A stretch of DNA of 64,000 nucleotides from Buttiauxella ferragutiae (GTDB lineage Bacteria > Pseudomonadota > Gammaproteobacteria > Enterobacterales > Enterobacteriaceae): NCBI RefSeq assembly GCF_001654915.1, contig NZ_LXEQ01000065.1; one strand, given 5' to 3'. The notes under the pieces are model-generated. The model was not told the origin of the DNA. It did not search any database and saw nothing but the letters and a program-made list of their open reading frames with translations. Position 1 is the first letter of the stretch, and the number at the start of each line of letters is the position of its first letter. Shown one piece after another: positions 25,767 to 34,121 of the stretch. The position numbers and the translations under genes were made by a program.

Positions 25767-25823
25767 TCCGATCTCCTGTTGTGAAGCATCTGTTTTACCA
25801 AACCAATGAAATTTAGCAAATCA

Positions 25824-27071
25824 TTAACGTAATCTCTGCTTGATCCATCCGGTAATTTCTTTCAGAGCTTTGTCAAAGTTTTGATACACCGGGTTAAACG
25901 GTATAGCTAACAACTTACCATCCGCAGATGACGAAGTAATTAATCGGGAATCGTCTTCCGGGCTGAACGGATCATTCGCCCAGTAACCAGATAACATCGG
26001 TGTTGGACAATGACGCCCCAATAGACCCTGTGTTTTTAACGAGTAGCGGTTTAACTCCACACGTAACGCGTTGTCAGATGCATCGTGCATTCCCAGGCGG
26101 CTCGCCAGCACATCAATATACATCTCTGGAACCTGAGCCTGGCGTGATGCATCACTCAATAAACTGTGAACAACCGGCCCAAGACATGCGACGGCTTTCA
26201 AACGAGGTGCTTCGATATACCCCAAACGCACTGCAACATTTGCACCGAATCGGAAACCGAACGCCGCCACACGGGTGTGGTCAATCCAGGGGATGTTGGG
26301 TAGAGCTTTTAAAACATGCTGGTGTAAAAGACTAGAATCCTGAGTCAGTTTCCATTTTGAAGAAAATCCGACCGACGGCATATCGATGGTTAACATCGCG
26401 ATACCTTCAGGTGCAAAATATTTCTCAAACAACGTGTAATAATCGCTTTGCAGCGCATCCAAACCACCACAAATTAGCACCGTCGGGAATGGACCGTCAC
26501 CTTCTTTAGGAACATGGAGGAACCCAGTGATTGCACCACCACCTGGAATAGCAAACTCCAATTCACGCAAGCCGCCGGAAAGACGTGGCGCAGCTTCTTC
26601 ATAGGCACGGTTTGCCAGAACTTGCGCCTGTTCTGCCAGTTGGTCGCCTTTCAGGTGCGGATAGGCGGCAATGCTGTAAAGATTGGCAGCCTGTAGCCAA
26701 TATTTTCCACTAAGAACTATATCTGTTTCCTGATTGGCCCGCTGCTGCCAAAGCATTGCTTGCTTCGACCATTCAAAAATCCAGTTGCCGCTGCGATAAC
26801 CGACCACGGTATCAAACAGACTGTCATTGGTACGTTCTGCTGTATTAACCGTAATGCGAGCTTGCACCTCAAGGATTTCGCGTGGATCGACACCACGCCA
26901 TACCCACAGCAGGCGGTTAATCATTCGATACCAGTGAGGGACAGATTTACCATCCAGCGCAGACTGGATAACGGGGGCAGTTTGATGTTGAGCACGACGA
27001 ACTAAAGTCGACGTCTCGGGATGTTTAAATCGGGGTTTAAATAGCGTTTCGCTAAGATTGGCCTGTACCAT
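25824..27071 (-). CDS. frsA: Esterase FrsA (YafA)
   Basis: An alpha/beta-hydrolase-like protein named for the fermentation/respiration switch, reported to bind the dephosphorylated glucose enzyme IIA(Glc). The start at 27071 gives 415 residues (E. coli 414) with MVQANLSETLFKPRFKHPETST. Family segments include FPTVLICGGLDALQSDYY, TIDMPSVGFSSKWKLTQDSSLLHQ and AAFGFRFGANVAVRLGY. The nucleophile elbow reads GFRFG, lacking the usual Ser, as in E. coli FrsA, so the esterase activity is uncertain. It lies between gpt and crl on the same strand. Confidence 0.94.
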   Translation of the reverse strand: MVQANLSETLFKPRFKHPETSTLVRRAQHQTAPVIQSALDGKSVPHWYRMINRLLWVWRGVDPREILEVQARITVNTAERTNDSLFDTVVGYRSGNWIFEWSKQAMLWQQRANQETDIVLSGKYWLQAANLYSIAAYPHLKGDQLAEQAQVLANRAYEEAAPRLSGGLRELEFAIPGGGAITGFLHVPKEGDGPFPTVLICGGLDALQSDYYTLFEKYFAPEGIAMLTIDMPSVGFSSKWKLTQDSSLLHQHVLKALPNIPWIDHTRVAAFGFRFGANVAVRLGYIEAPRLKAVACLGPVVHSLLSDASRQAQVPEMYIDVLASRLGMHDASDNALRVELNRYSLKTQGLLGRHCPTPMLSGYWANDPFSPEDDSRLITSSSADGKLLAIPFNPVYQNFDKALKEITGWIKQRLR

Positions 27072-27138
27072 CGCTTCTGCCTCCATACAAACGTCAGGAA
27101 TGCAGCTATTGTACTCTGTCGGCAACTAAATAACACAA

Positions 27139-27159
27139 ACGCCCGGCGATGCCGGGCGT
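27139..27159 (-). terminator. gpt terminator hairpin
   Basis: ACGCCCGGC and GCCGGGCGT form a perfect nine-pair stem around a three-base loop, followed on the minus strand by a short T-rich stretch. It lies 25 bases past the gpt stop codon and before frsA. Confidence 0.75.
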
Positions 27160-27183
27160 AAATCAGTGCATATTCTCAGGCTA

Positions 27184-27642
27184 TTAACGACCAGCCAACG
27201 GTGGTACAAACACCACGCCCATATCCCACGGCTGCTCAATCCAGGTGTCCTGAGGGATATCAACGACGTAATCGTCAACCAACGGCTGGCCAGCAGGCTT
27301 AGCGAAGATCGTAACGAAATGCGCTTTTGGATACATTTCACGGATAGCCACTGCGGTGCCACCGGTATCAACCAGGTCATCAATAACGATGAAGCCTTCA
27401 CCGTCACCTTCAGCACGTTTCAGCACGGTCAGTTCACGCTGGTTGTCGTGGTCATAGCTGGAGATGCAAACGGTATCAACATGACGAATCCCCAGTTCAC
27501 GTGCCAGCAGTGCGCCAGGAACCAGGCCACCACGGCTAACGGCAATAATGCCTTTCCACTGTTCAGCAGGAAGCAGACGGCTTGCCAGCTTACGCGCGTG
27601 AATCTGCAACATGTCCCAGGTGACGATGTATTTTTCGCTCAT
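27184..27642 (-). CDS. gpt: Xanthine-guanine phosphoribosyltransferase
   Basis: Salvages xanthine, guanine and (weakly) hypoxanthine to nucleotides with PRPP at the inner membrane face. The 152-residue protein is the E. coli length. It has the PRPP loop VIDDLVDTGGTA, the AVSRGGLVPGALLARELG segment and the W-rich C-terminus (EQPWDMGVVFVPPL). It is divergent from pepD, as in E. coli. Complete. It is a purine-related gene but belongs to the core genome and is not part of the hpx cluster. Confidence 0.97.
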   Translation of the reverse strand: MSEKYIVTWDMLQIHARKLASRLLPAEQWKGIIAVSRGGLVPGALLARELGIRHVDTVCISSYDHDNQRELTVLKRAEGDGEGFIVIDDLVDTGGTAVAIREMYPKAHFVTIFAKPAGQPLVDDYVVDIPQDTWIEQPWDMGVVFVPPLAGR

Positions 27643-27907
27643 GTGAAATTATCCCAGCCAGTTATTAACGGCTTAAAAATGTTCAAAGGGGTTTTGGTTG
27701 CGCGAGATTATAGAGATCTGGCGCACTAAAAACCAGTGCTGTAGGCTCGCCGCTTTCGTTTTTAGGTGCTTTTGATCGTCATAACGTTAGTTAAAGTGGT
27801 ATTCTCAGGCCAGCACACAATGCTTACTTGTGGTGTATTTCATTTAGATCAATCCTGGTCTCTGTTAACCAATATGGTCTGCAGAGTCGATGTCAAGGAG
27901 ACTTATC

Positions 27908-29365
27908 GTGTCTGAATTGTCTCAATTATCTCCGCAACCGCTGTGGGATATTTTTGCCAAAATCTGTTCCATTCCGCACCCTTCTTATCATGAAGAACAA
28001 CTTGCGGAACATATTCTGTCCTGGGCAAAAGAAAAAGGCCTACATGTAGAGCGTGACCAGGTCGGTAATATCCTGATCCGTAAACCTGCGACAGCGGGCA
28101 TGGAAAACCGTAAAGCGGTGGTCCTGCAGGCTCACCTGGATATGGTGCCGCAGAAAAATAACGACACTGTCCATGATTTCACCAAAGATCCGATTCAACC
28201 GTATATTGACGGTGAGTGGATCAAAGCACGCGGTACGACGCTGGGCGCTGATAATGGTATTGGTATGGCGTCCGCACTGGCAGTGCTGGCCGATGATTCG
28301 GTATCTCATGGCCCATTAGAAGTTCTGCTGACCATGACCGAAGAAGCGGGAATGGATGGGGCTTTTGGTCTGCAAGCGGGCTGGTTACAAGCTGATATTC
28401 TGATCAACACCGACTCTGAAGAAGAAGGTGAGATCTATATGGGCTGTGCAGGTGGGATTGATTTTATCTCCACGCTGCCACTGCAACGCGAAGAGATTCC
28501 TGCCGGTTACGAAACATTTAAGTTGACCATCAAAGGCCTGAAAGGCGGTCACTCCGGTGGTGAAATCCATCTGGGTCTGGGCAATGCAAACAAATTGCTG
28601 GCTCGCTTCCTGTTTGCTCACACAGCAGAACTGGATGCTCGTCTGATTGATCTGAACGGCGGTACACTGCGTAACGCGATTCCACGTGAAGGCTTTGCTA
28701 CTCTGGCTGTTCCGGCAAACAAAGCTGCACAGCTGAAGTCGTTGTCAGATGAATTCCTGTCGATTCTGAAAAATGAACTGGCGGCAGTCGAGAAAAACGT
28801 CACTGTACTGCTGGATTCAGTCACCACAGACAAGAAAGCACTGACAGCGAAAAGCCGTGACACTTTCCTGAGCCTGCTGAACGCCACGCCAAACGGTGTC
28901 ATCCGTAATTCCGACGCAGTTAAAGGTGTTGTGGAAACCTCACTGAACGTGGGTGTGGTCACAATGAATGATGAAAGTGCAGAAATCATCTGCCTGATTC
29001 GTTCATTGATTGATAGCGGCAAAGACTATGTCGTTGGCATGCTTCACGCTCTGGGTCAGCTTGCTGGCGCACAAACCGTGGCCAAAGGCAGCTATCCTGG
29101 CTGGCAGCCGGATGCAAACTCACCGGTAATGCACCTGGTGCGTGAGACTTACCAAAAACTGTTCAACAAGACCCCTAACATCATGGTCATCCATGCGGGT
29201 CTGGAATGTGGTCTGTTTAAAAAACCTTACCCGGATATGGATATGGTTTCTATTGGGCCGACCATCACAGGTCCACACTCTCCGGATGAACAAGTTCATA
29301 TCGAAAGCGTAGGCCAATACTGGATTCTGCTGACAGAATTGCTGAAAGCTATTCCAGTTAAGTAA
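27908..29365 (+). CDS. pepD: Aminoacyl-histidine dipeptidase (peptidase D)
   Basis: Cytosolic zinc dipeptidase of family M20 with broad specificity, including carnosine-type Xaa-His dipeptides. The 485-residue protein begins at a GTG (27908), as in E. coli, with AAGGAGA nine bases upstream. Metal-site segments are visible: QAHLDMVPQ, the TLGADNGIGMA loop, TMTEEAGMDGAFGL, NTDSEEEGEIYMGCAGG and HAGLECGLF. It is followed by a palindromic repeat that probably ends transcription before the convergent dinB. Confidence 0.96.
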   Translation: MSELSQLSPQPLWDIFAKICSIPHPSYHEEQLAEHILSWAKEKGLHVERDQVGNILIRKPATAGMENRKAVVLQAHLDMVPQKNNDTVHDFTKDPIQPYIDGEWIKARGTTLGADNGIGMASALAVLADDSVSHGPLEVLLTMTEEAGMDGAFGLQAGWLQADILINTDSEEEGEIYMGCAGGIDFISTLPLQREEIPAGYETFKLTIKGLKGGHSGGEIHLGLGNANKLLARFLFAHTAELDARLIDLNGGTLRNAIPREGFATLAVPANKAAQLKSLSDEFLSILKNELAAVEKNVTVLLDSVTTDKKALTAKSRDTFLSLLNATPNGVIRNSDAVKGVVETSLNVGVVTMNDESAEIICLIRSLIDSGKDYVVGMLHALGQLAGAQTVAKGSYPGWQPDANSPVMHLVRETYQKLFNKTPNIMVIHAGLECGLFKKPYPDMDMVSIGPTITGPHSPDEQVHIESVGQYWILLTELLKAIPVK

Positions 29366-29373
29366 GTTCTAAA

Positions 29374-29457
29374 CGCCCTCACCCTCTCTCCCAGGAGAGG
29401 GAACTTGTTTGGTTTTCTCCTTCTCCTGAGGGAGAACGCCGGGATGAGGGCTTTTTT
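29374..29457. repeat. Dispersed palindromic repeat (CCCTCACCC family) acting as pepD/dinB terminator
   Basis: GCCCTCACCC at the left pairs with GGGATGAGGGC at the right, and the inner arms CTCTCCC/GGGAGAG... and TTCTCC/GGGAGAA form further stems; a T-run follows. The same type of element occurs twice at 38691-38808. The position between convergent pepD and dinB suggests it ends both transcripts. Confidence 0.7.
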
Positions 29458-30511
29458 ATAGCCCCAACACCAGTTGGCGCTCCATCTGCGGGTCCAGTAA
29501 AGTCACATGTAACCCCACCAGCCTGACTCCCCGCCCTCCTCGCCGTTCTTCCCACGTTTGCTTCGCAATAGCGATTAAATCGGCTTTATTCAGCTGAGGC
29601 CAGACATGTTCCTGAGTCGTTTGCTGGAAATCATTAAACTTAAGTTTGATACCCTGGCGGGCAATCAATAAATCAGGTTTTACCTTTTTCAAACGGCGTT
29701 CAAGTTCAGGATAGAGTTGCTCAATAATAGCCTCACACTCCTGCCACTGATGAATATCTTCCGCGAGTGTTTTTTCAACTCCGACAGATTTACGTTGCCG
29801 CTCATTGTTAATCTCGCGTTCATCTATACCCTGACTACGCTCCCACAGTACACGGCCAAATTTGCCAAACCGCTTGAGTAACGAAGCTAAATCCGTTTTC
29901 TGCACATCGGCACAGGTGCGCAACCCAAGGCTTTCCAGTTTGCCCGCTGTAACTTTCCCTACGCCGGGGATTTTTCCAAGCGGTAAGGTTTGCAAAAATG
30001 CTGGAATCTCCTCGGGAGTGATCAAGAACTGCCCGTTAGGTTTATTGAGGTCAGAGGCAATTTTGGCGAGGAATTTAACCGGTGCAATACCAGCCGATGC
30101 GGTGAGATTAAGTTCATCTGAAATAGTCTGGCGAATTTCCCTGGCCATGAGAGTTGCAGAACCATGGCAGTTCGGGCTATCAGTGACATCCAGATAAGCC
30201 TCATCAAGTGACAGCGGTTCGATAAGCGTTGTGTAGCGGCTAAAAATTTCCCGGATATGATTTGAAGCTTCTTTGTAAGCATCAAAACGTCCAGGAAGCA
30301 GTGTCAGATGTGGGCATAACTTGAGAGCCATTGCAGTCGACATCGCGCTGTGCACACCAAATTTTCTAGCGGGATAATTTGCCGTACTAATGACACCGCG
30401 CCTTTTCGCACTACCTCCAATAGCTATCGGAATATCCCGCAGAGTTGGGTTATCACGCATTTCTACGGCGGCAAAAAAGCAGTCCATATCGACATGAATG
30501 ATTTTACGCAT
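29456..30511 (-). CDS. dinB: DNA polymerase IV
   Basis: Y-family translesion polymerase, SOS induced and error-prone. The 351-residue protein is the E. coli length. The catalytic residues are in MDCFFAAVEMRDN (Asp-8 of HVDMD) and in PLSLDEAYLDVTD. The steric-gate aromatic (CFF), the little-finger domain and the C-terminal clamp-binding tail QLVLGL are present. The start at 30511 matches E. coli. A LexA box lies 24 bases upstream (30535-30550). In E. coli dinB heads an operon with yafNOP; here those genes are missing and pepD is convergent downstream. Confidence 0.97.
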   Translation of the reverse strand: MRKIIHVDMDCFFAAVEMRDNPTLRDIPIAIGGSAKRRGVISTANYPARKFGVHSAMSTAMALKLCPHLTLLPGRFDAYKEASNHIREIFSRYTTLIEPLSLDEAYLDVTDSPNCHGSATLMAREIRQTISDELNLTASAGIAPVKFLAKIASDLNKPNGQFLITPEEIPAFLQTLPLGKIPGVGKVTAGKLESLGLRTCADVQKTDLASLLKRFGKFGRVLWERSQGIDEREINNERQRKSVGVEKTLAEDIHQWQECEAIIEQLYPELERRLKKVKPDLLIARQGIKLKFNDFQQTTQEHVWPQLNKADLIAIAKQTWEERRGGRGVRLVGLHVTLLDPQMERQLVLGL

Positions 30512-30534
30512 ACTTGTTCGCACCAGTTATATTA

Positions 30535-30550
30535 CTGGATAAGTATACAG
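30535..30550 (-). promoter_or_regulatory. LexA box of dinB
   Basis: On the minus strand CTG-TATACTTATC-CAG fits the LexA consensus CTG-N10-CAG with an AT-rich core. It starts 24 bases upstream of the dinB ATG, as expected for SOS control. Confidence 0.8.
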
Positions 30551-30586
30551 TTAAAATAATTAAGGAGGAAAGTCTTCAATGGAAAG

Positions 30587-30614
30587 AAAACCTCCCGACG
30601 ATGCGGGAGGTTTT
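30587..30614 (-). terminator. Terminator of the nqr operon
   Basis: AAAACCTCCCG and CGGGAGGTTTT form an 11-pair stem around six bases. It lies just after the nqrM stop and before the dinB control region. Confidence 0.88.
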
Positions 30615-30620
30615 ACTGGT

Positions 30621-30845
30621 TTACAGGATGCGGTTCTGCTGAAGTTTTGCTTGCCGCTCAGCCCTTGCGATACGCTTCTTACGAGCATCACAGGGTTCAG
30701 GGCAGTTACAAACTTTCTCCATGCCTAACGCGGCAATACCACCACAGCTACCCTGAAGCGATTTGCGCTTCACAATAACGCCCAGTGACATTCCAAAGAT
30801 CACCAGTAGAAAAATAACGAAGGTGGCTAAAAATACTGTCAGCAT
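30621..30845 (-). CDS. nqrM: Na+-NQR maturation protein NqrM
   Basis: A 74-residue membrane protein of the DUF539 family with one N-terminal helix (about residues 3-27) and four cysteines (SCGG, VCNCPEPC) suited to binding iron. In Vibrio, NqrM is needed to insert the iron centre between NqrD and NqrE. It is the last gene of the nqr operon, 11 bases after nqrF. In Klebsiella and Vibrio apbE normally lies between nqrF and nqrM; here it does not. Confidence 0.9.
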   Translation of the reverse strand: MLTVFLATFVIFLLVIFGMSLGVIVKRKSLQGSCGGIAALGMEKVCNCPEPCDARKKRIARAERQAKLQQNRIL

Positions 30846-30856
30846 AAACGCTCCTG

Positions 30857-32080
30857 TCAGCCGCCAAAGTCATCTAGCATGATGTTGTCATCCTCAACAC
30901 CCAAATCTTTGAGCATTTTGATAACCGCGGCATTCATCATAGGTGGCCCACACATATAGAACTCACAATCTTCTGGTGCCGGATGGCTACGAAGATAGTT
31001 TTCAAGCAATACGTTGTGGATGAAGCCGGTGTAACCAGTCCAGTTGTCTTCTGGTTGCGGATCTGAGAGCGCCACATTGAACGTGAAGTTCGGGTTTTCC
31101 TGAGCCAGTTTTTCAAACTCTTCTTCGTAGAACATCTCACGCGAAGAGCGAGCACCGTACCAGAAACTCATTTTTCGCGTGCTATGAAGACGTTTAAGCT
31201 GGTCAAAAATGTGTGATCGCATTGGTGCCATACCTGCACCACCGCCGATGAACACCATTTCAGCGTCCGTCTCTTTAGCAAAGAACTCACCAAATGGACC
31301 GGATATTGTCACTTTGTCGCCCGCTTTTAACGACCATATATATGAGGACATAATCCCCGGAGGCGCATCAGGCACATTCGGCGGCGGCGTAGCGATACGC
31401 ACGTTCAGCATGATAATGCCTTTCTCATCTGGATAGTTAGCCATTGAGTAAGCGCGAACGCATGGCTCTTTAACCACCGACTTGAAGCGGAACAGATTAA
31501 ACTTATCCCAGTCGCCACGGTATTCCTGAGGAACATCGAAGTCCTGGTAGTTAACCTCATGCGGTGGACTTTCAATCTGGATATAGCCACCAGCACGGAA
31601 CGGCACAACATCACCATCAGGGATACGCAGTTTGAGCTCTTTAATGAAGGTGGCTTTGTTATCATTAGAGATAACTTCACACTCCCATTTCTTAACACCA
31701 AAGATCTCCTCTGGCAGCTCAATTTTCATGTCCTGCTTAACAGCAACCTGGCAGGCAAGACGGCAACCTTCTTTCGCTTCACGCTTGGTGATATGCGAAA
31801 GCTCAGTAGGCAGAATATCACCACCGCCCTCTTTTACGGTCACGCGGCATTGCCCGCAAGAACCACCGCCACCACAAGCCGAGGAGATGAAAATCCCCTG
31901 ACTTGAGAGTGTGTTGAGCAGCTTATCACCCGCGGGTGCATGAAACTGTTTGTCTGCTTCGTTGTTAATCTCAATCAGCACATCGCCGGAGTTAACGAGC
32001 TTTGACTTGGCAAACAAAATCAACAGCGCCAGAGCCAAAACAATTAGCGTGAACATCACCACGCCAAGAATAATTTCCAT
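30857..32080 (-). CDS. nqrF: Na+-translocating NADH:quinone reductase subunit F
   Basis: NADH-oxidising subunit that feeds electrons into the pump. The 407-residue protein has one N-terminal membrane helix (residues 3-24), a 2Fe-2S ferredoxin domain with Cys-69, Cys-75, Cys-78 and Cys-110 (ACGGGGSCGQC), an FAD domain (RAYSMANYP) and an NADH domain (FIGGGAGMAPMRSH, EFYMCGPPMM). Ends in FGG as in other NqrF. Sixth gene of the operon. Confidence 0.97.
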   Translation of the reverse strand: MEIILGVVMFTLIVLALALLILFAKSKLVNSGDVLIEINNEADKQFHAPAGDKLLNTLSSQGIFISSACGGGGSCGQCRVTVKEGGGDILPTELSHITKREAKEGCRLACQVAVKQDMKIELPEEIFGVKKWECEVISNDNKATFIKELKLRIPDGDVVPFRAGGYIQIESPPHEVNYQDFDVPQEYRGDWDKFNLFRFKSVVKEPCVRAYSMANYPDEKGIIMLNVRIATPPPNVPDAPPGIMSSYIWSLKAGDKVTISGPFGEFFAKETDAEMVFIGGGAGMAPMRSHIFDQLKRLHSTRKMSFWYGARSSREMFYEEEFEKLAQENPNFTFNVALSDPQPEDNWTGYTGFIHNVLLENYLRSHPAPEDCEFYMCGPPMMNAAVIKMLKDLGVEDDNIMLDDFGG

Positions 32081-32092
32081 ACGTTTTCGCCC

Positions 32093-32689
32093 TTATAGCT
32101 GCACACCGGAGAATGACATAAAGCCCAGTGCCATCAATCCAGTGGTGATAAAGGTAATTCCTAAGCCACGCAATCCTGCGGGCACATTGGCATATTTCAT
32201 CTTCTCGCGGATCCCTGCCATCGCGACAATTGCCAGCATCCAACCCACACCTGAGCCGATACCATAAACAATTGATTCACCGAAGCTATAGTCACGCTGC
32301 ACCATAAACGACACGCCACCAAAGATCGCGCAGTTAACGGTGATGAGCGGCAGGAAGATACCTAACGCGTTGTAGAGAGCCGGGAAGAAACGATCGAGGA
32401 TCATTTCGAGGATTTGTACCAGAGCGGCGATCACACCAATGAAGGTAATGAAGTTAAGGAAGCTAAGGTCAACACCTTCGACCAGTGCGCCGTCACGAAG
32501 AATCAGGTTATAAACAAGATTGTTCGCCGGAACGGCAATCCCTAAAACAACGGTCACCGCTACACCCAAACCGAATGCAGTGGAGACTTTCTTAGACACC
32601 GCCAGGAAGGTGCACATACCAAGGAAGAACGCGAGCGCCATGTTCTCAATAAACACTGCGCGAACAAACAGACTAATCATATGTTCCAT
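32093..32689 (-). CDS. nqrE: Na+-NQR subunit E
   Basis: Integral membrane subunit of 198 residues with about six helices. With NqrD it holds the intramembrane iron centre and helps sodium passage. The sequence is typical (FLGMCTFLAVSKKVSTAFGLG, TVNCAIFGGVSFM); the conserved cysteines lie in MCTFLA and VNCAIFGG. It starts six bases after the nqrD stop and ends 12 bases before nqrF. Confidence 0.96.
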   Translation of the reverse strand: MEHMISLFVRAVFIENMALAFFLGMCTFLAVSKKVSTAFGLGVAVTVVLGIAVPANNLVYNLILRDGALVEGVDLSFLNFITFIGVIAALVQILEMILDRFFPALYNALGIFLPLITVNCAIFGGVSFMVQRDYSFGESIVYGIGSGVGWMLAIVAMAGIREKMKYANVPAGLRGLGITFITTGLMALGFMSFSGVQL

Positions 32690-32695
32690 AATCAG

Positions 32696-33334
32696 TTAGT
32701 CCTTTTCCTGTTGCGCAGGCTTAAGCGTACGCAAGGCCCAGATAAGCAGGCCGATAATAAAGAACGCACTTGGCGCGAGCAGGAACATACCGTTTGGCTG
32801 ATACCAACCACCGTTCTGCACCGTTTCCAGTACCGTGATACCAAACAATTTTCCACTACCAATGAGTTCACGCAGGAAGCCAACCAGCAGCAATATCACA
32901 CCATATCCCAAGCCATTACCGATGCCATCCATGAAGCTTGCCAACGGTGGCGACTTCATGGCGTAAGCTTCAGCACGCCCCATAACGATACAGTTAGTGA
33001 TGATCAGGCCGACGAAGACCGAAAGCTGCTTGGAAATCTCGTAGGCGTAAGCACGCAGAATCTGATCCACAACGATAACCAACGAAGCAATGATCGCCAT
33101 CTGCACGATGATTCGCACACTGTTTGGGATCAGATTGCGGATCATCGAAATGAACATGCTGGAAAATGCCGTTACCACGGTTACTGCGATGGTCATAACG
33201 AATGCAGTTTCCAGTTTCGTGGTCACTGCCAGCGCCGAACAGACCCCGAGTATTTGCAAGGCAATCGGGTTGTTATCCACCAAAGGACTCACCAGTACCC
33301 GTTTGACCTCTTTCATGTCTGAAATATCAGCCAT
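32696..33334 (-). CDS. nqrD: Na+-NQR subunit D
   Basis: Integral membrane subunit of 212 residues, about six helices, paired with NqrE around the iron centre (GVCSALAVTTKLE and LIITNCIVMGRAEA carry the expected cysteines). The start at 33334 (MADISDMKEVKRVLVSPLVDNNP) overlaps the nqrC stop by eight bases (ATGGCTGA), giving translational coupling; an upstream in-frame extension inside nqrC is not needed. Confidence 0.96.
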   Translation of the reverse strand: MADISDMKEVKRVLVSPLVDNNPIALQILGVCSALAVTTKLETAFVMTIAVTVVTAFSSMFISMIRNLIPNSVRIIVQMAIIASLVIVVDQILRAYAYEISKQLSVFVGLIITNCIVMGRAEAYAMKSPPLASFMDGIGNGLGYGVILLLVGFLRELIGSGKLFGITVLETVQNGGWYQPNGMFLLAPSAFFIIGLLIWALRTLKPAQQEKD

Positions 33335-34121
33335 TGTTGAGCGCTCCTTCACGAACGTGTTTCAGGAACGGGCCAAAACCAAGTTCACCCATCCAGAAAT
33401 CAAAAGTGTGTTGTACCCCGTTTGCCGTCAGTGTGGCACCGGATAAACCATCTACCCCATACTCATCCCCCTGACGTGCACCACCTTTCACTAAGCGGAT
33501 CGCTGGCTGCCCATTGTCATCAAGCAGTTTTTTACCAATCCACTGCGCACGCCAGTTCGGGTTTTCAACCTCACCACCCAGACCTGGGGTCTCACCCTGA
33601 TCATAGTAAGTAATGCCTTTTACCGTACGGCCATCGGTTTGCAGAGAAACAAAGGCATACATCATCGACCACAAGCCTTTGCCATAAACTGGCAACACGA
33701 CTTCCTGCACTTTATTTTGCTCATCACGCACCAGATAAATTTCGACGATATTGCTGCGCTGCTTTATCCCGGCACGGTCGTCACTTGAATCAAGCGTGAT
33801 GCTCTGTGTTGGATCACGGAGTGCTGCAGCCTGGTCAAATTTTGAGGAATTTTTATCCAGTAGTTCACCACTCTTTAGGTCTAACAAGCGCGGTGTAATG
33901 CGTGACTCATAGATTGATTTGACATCTTCGCCGGTCATTTTGGGTGTTGCTAAGCCTGCAACATCCAGGATGTTACGTTGCTTATCGAGCGCTTTCTGCT
34001 CTTGCTGGCGAGCTTTAAGCCCTACAGCCGAGCCTGCCACCACGACGGAACACACCAGGCAAAGCACCAGCACCACCAGCAGTGTTCTGCCGATGCTATC
34101 GTTACTTTTCACTTCAGCCAC
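33327..34121 (-). CDS. nqrC: Na+-NQR subunit C (covalent FMN)
   Basis: Periplasmic-facing flavoprotein anchored by one helix (about residues 12-34). The FMN-attachment motif SGAT is present, with Thr-230 as the expected acceptor. The 264-residue reading starts at a GTG (34121) preceded by GGAGGAAG inside the end of nqrB; GTGGCTGA overlaps the nqrB stop by eight bases. FMN attachment needs the transferase ApbE, whose gene is not in this operon. Confidence 0.95.
   Translation of the reverse strand: MAEVKSNDSIGRTLLVVLVLCLVCSVVVAGSAVGLKARQQEQKALDKQRNILDVAGLATPKMTGEDVKSIYESRITPRLLDLKSGELLDKNSSKFDQAAALRDPTQSITLDSSDDRAGIKQRSNIVEIYLVRDEQNKVQEVVLPVYGKGLWSMMYAFVSLQTDGRTVKGITYYDQGETPGLGGEVENPNWRAQWIGKKLLDDNGQPAIRLVKGGARQGDEYGVDGLSGATLTANGVQHTFDFWMGELGFGPFLKHVREGALNNG

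Noticed and set aside
25824..27071. Missing nucleophile serine in FrsA as a mutation
   Set aside because: The same GFRFG elbow is found in E. coli FrsA; it is a family trait.
27184..27642. gpt as part of the purine catabolic system
   Set aside because: It is core salvage in its usual place next to pepD and frsA, 15 kb from the hpx genes.
30846..30856. A hidden apbE gene between nqrF and nqrM
   Set aside because: Only 11 bases lie between the two genes; no room for it.
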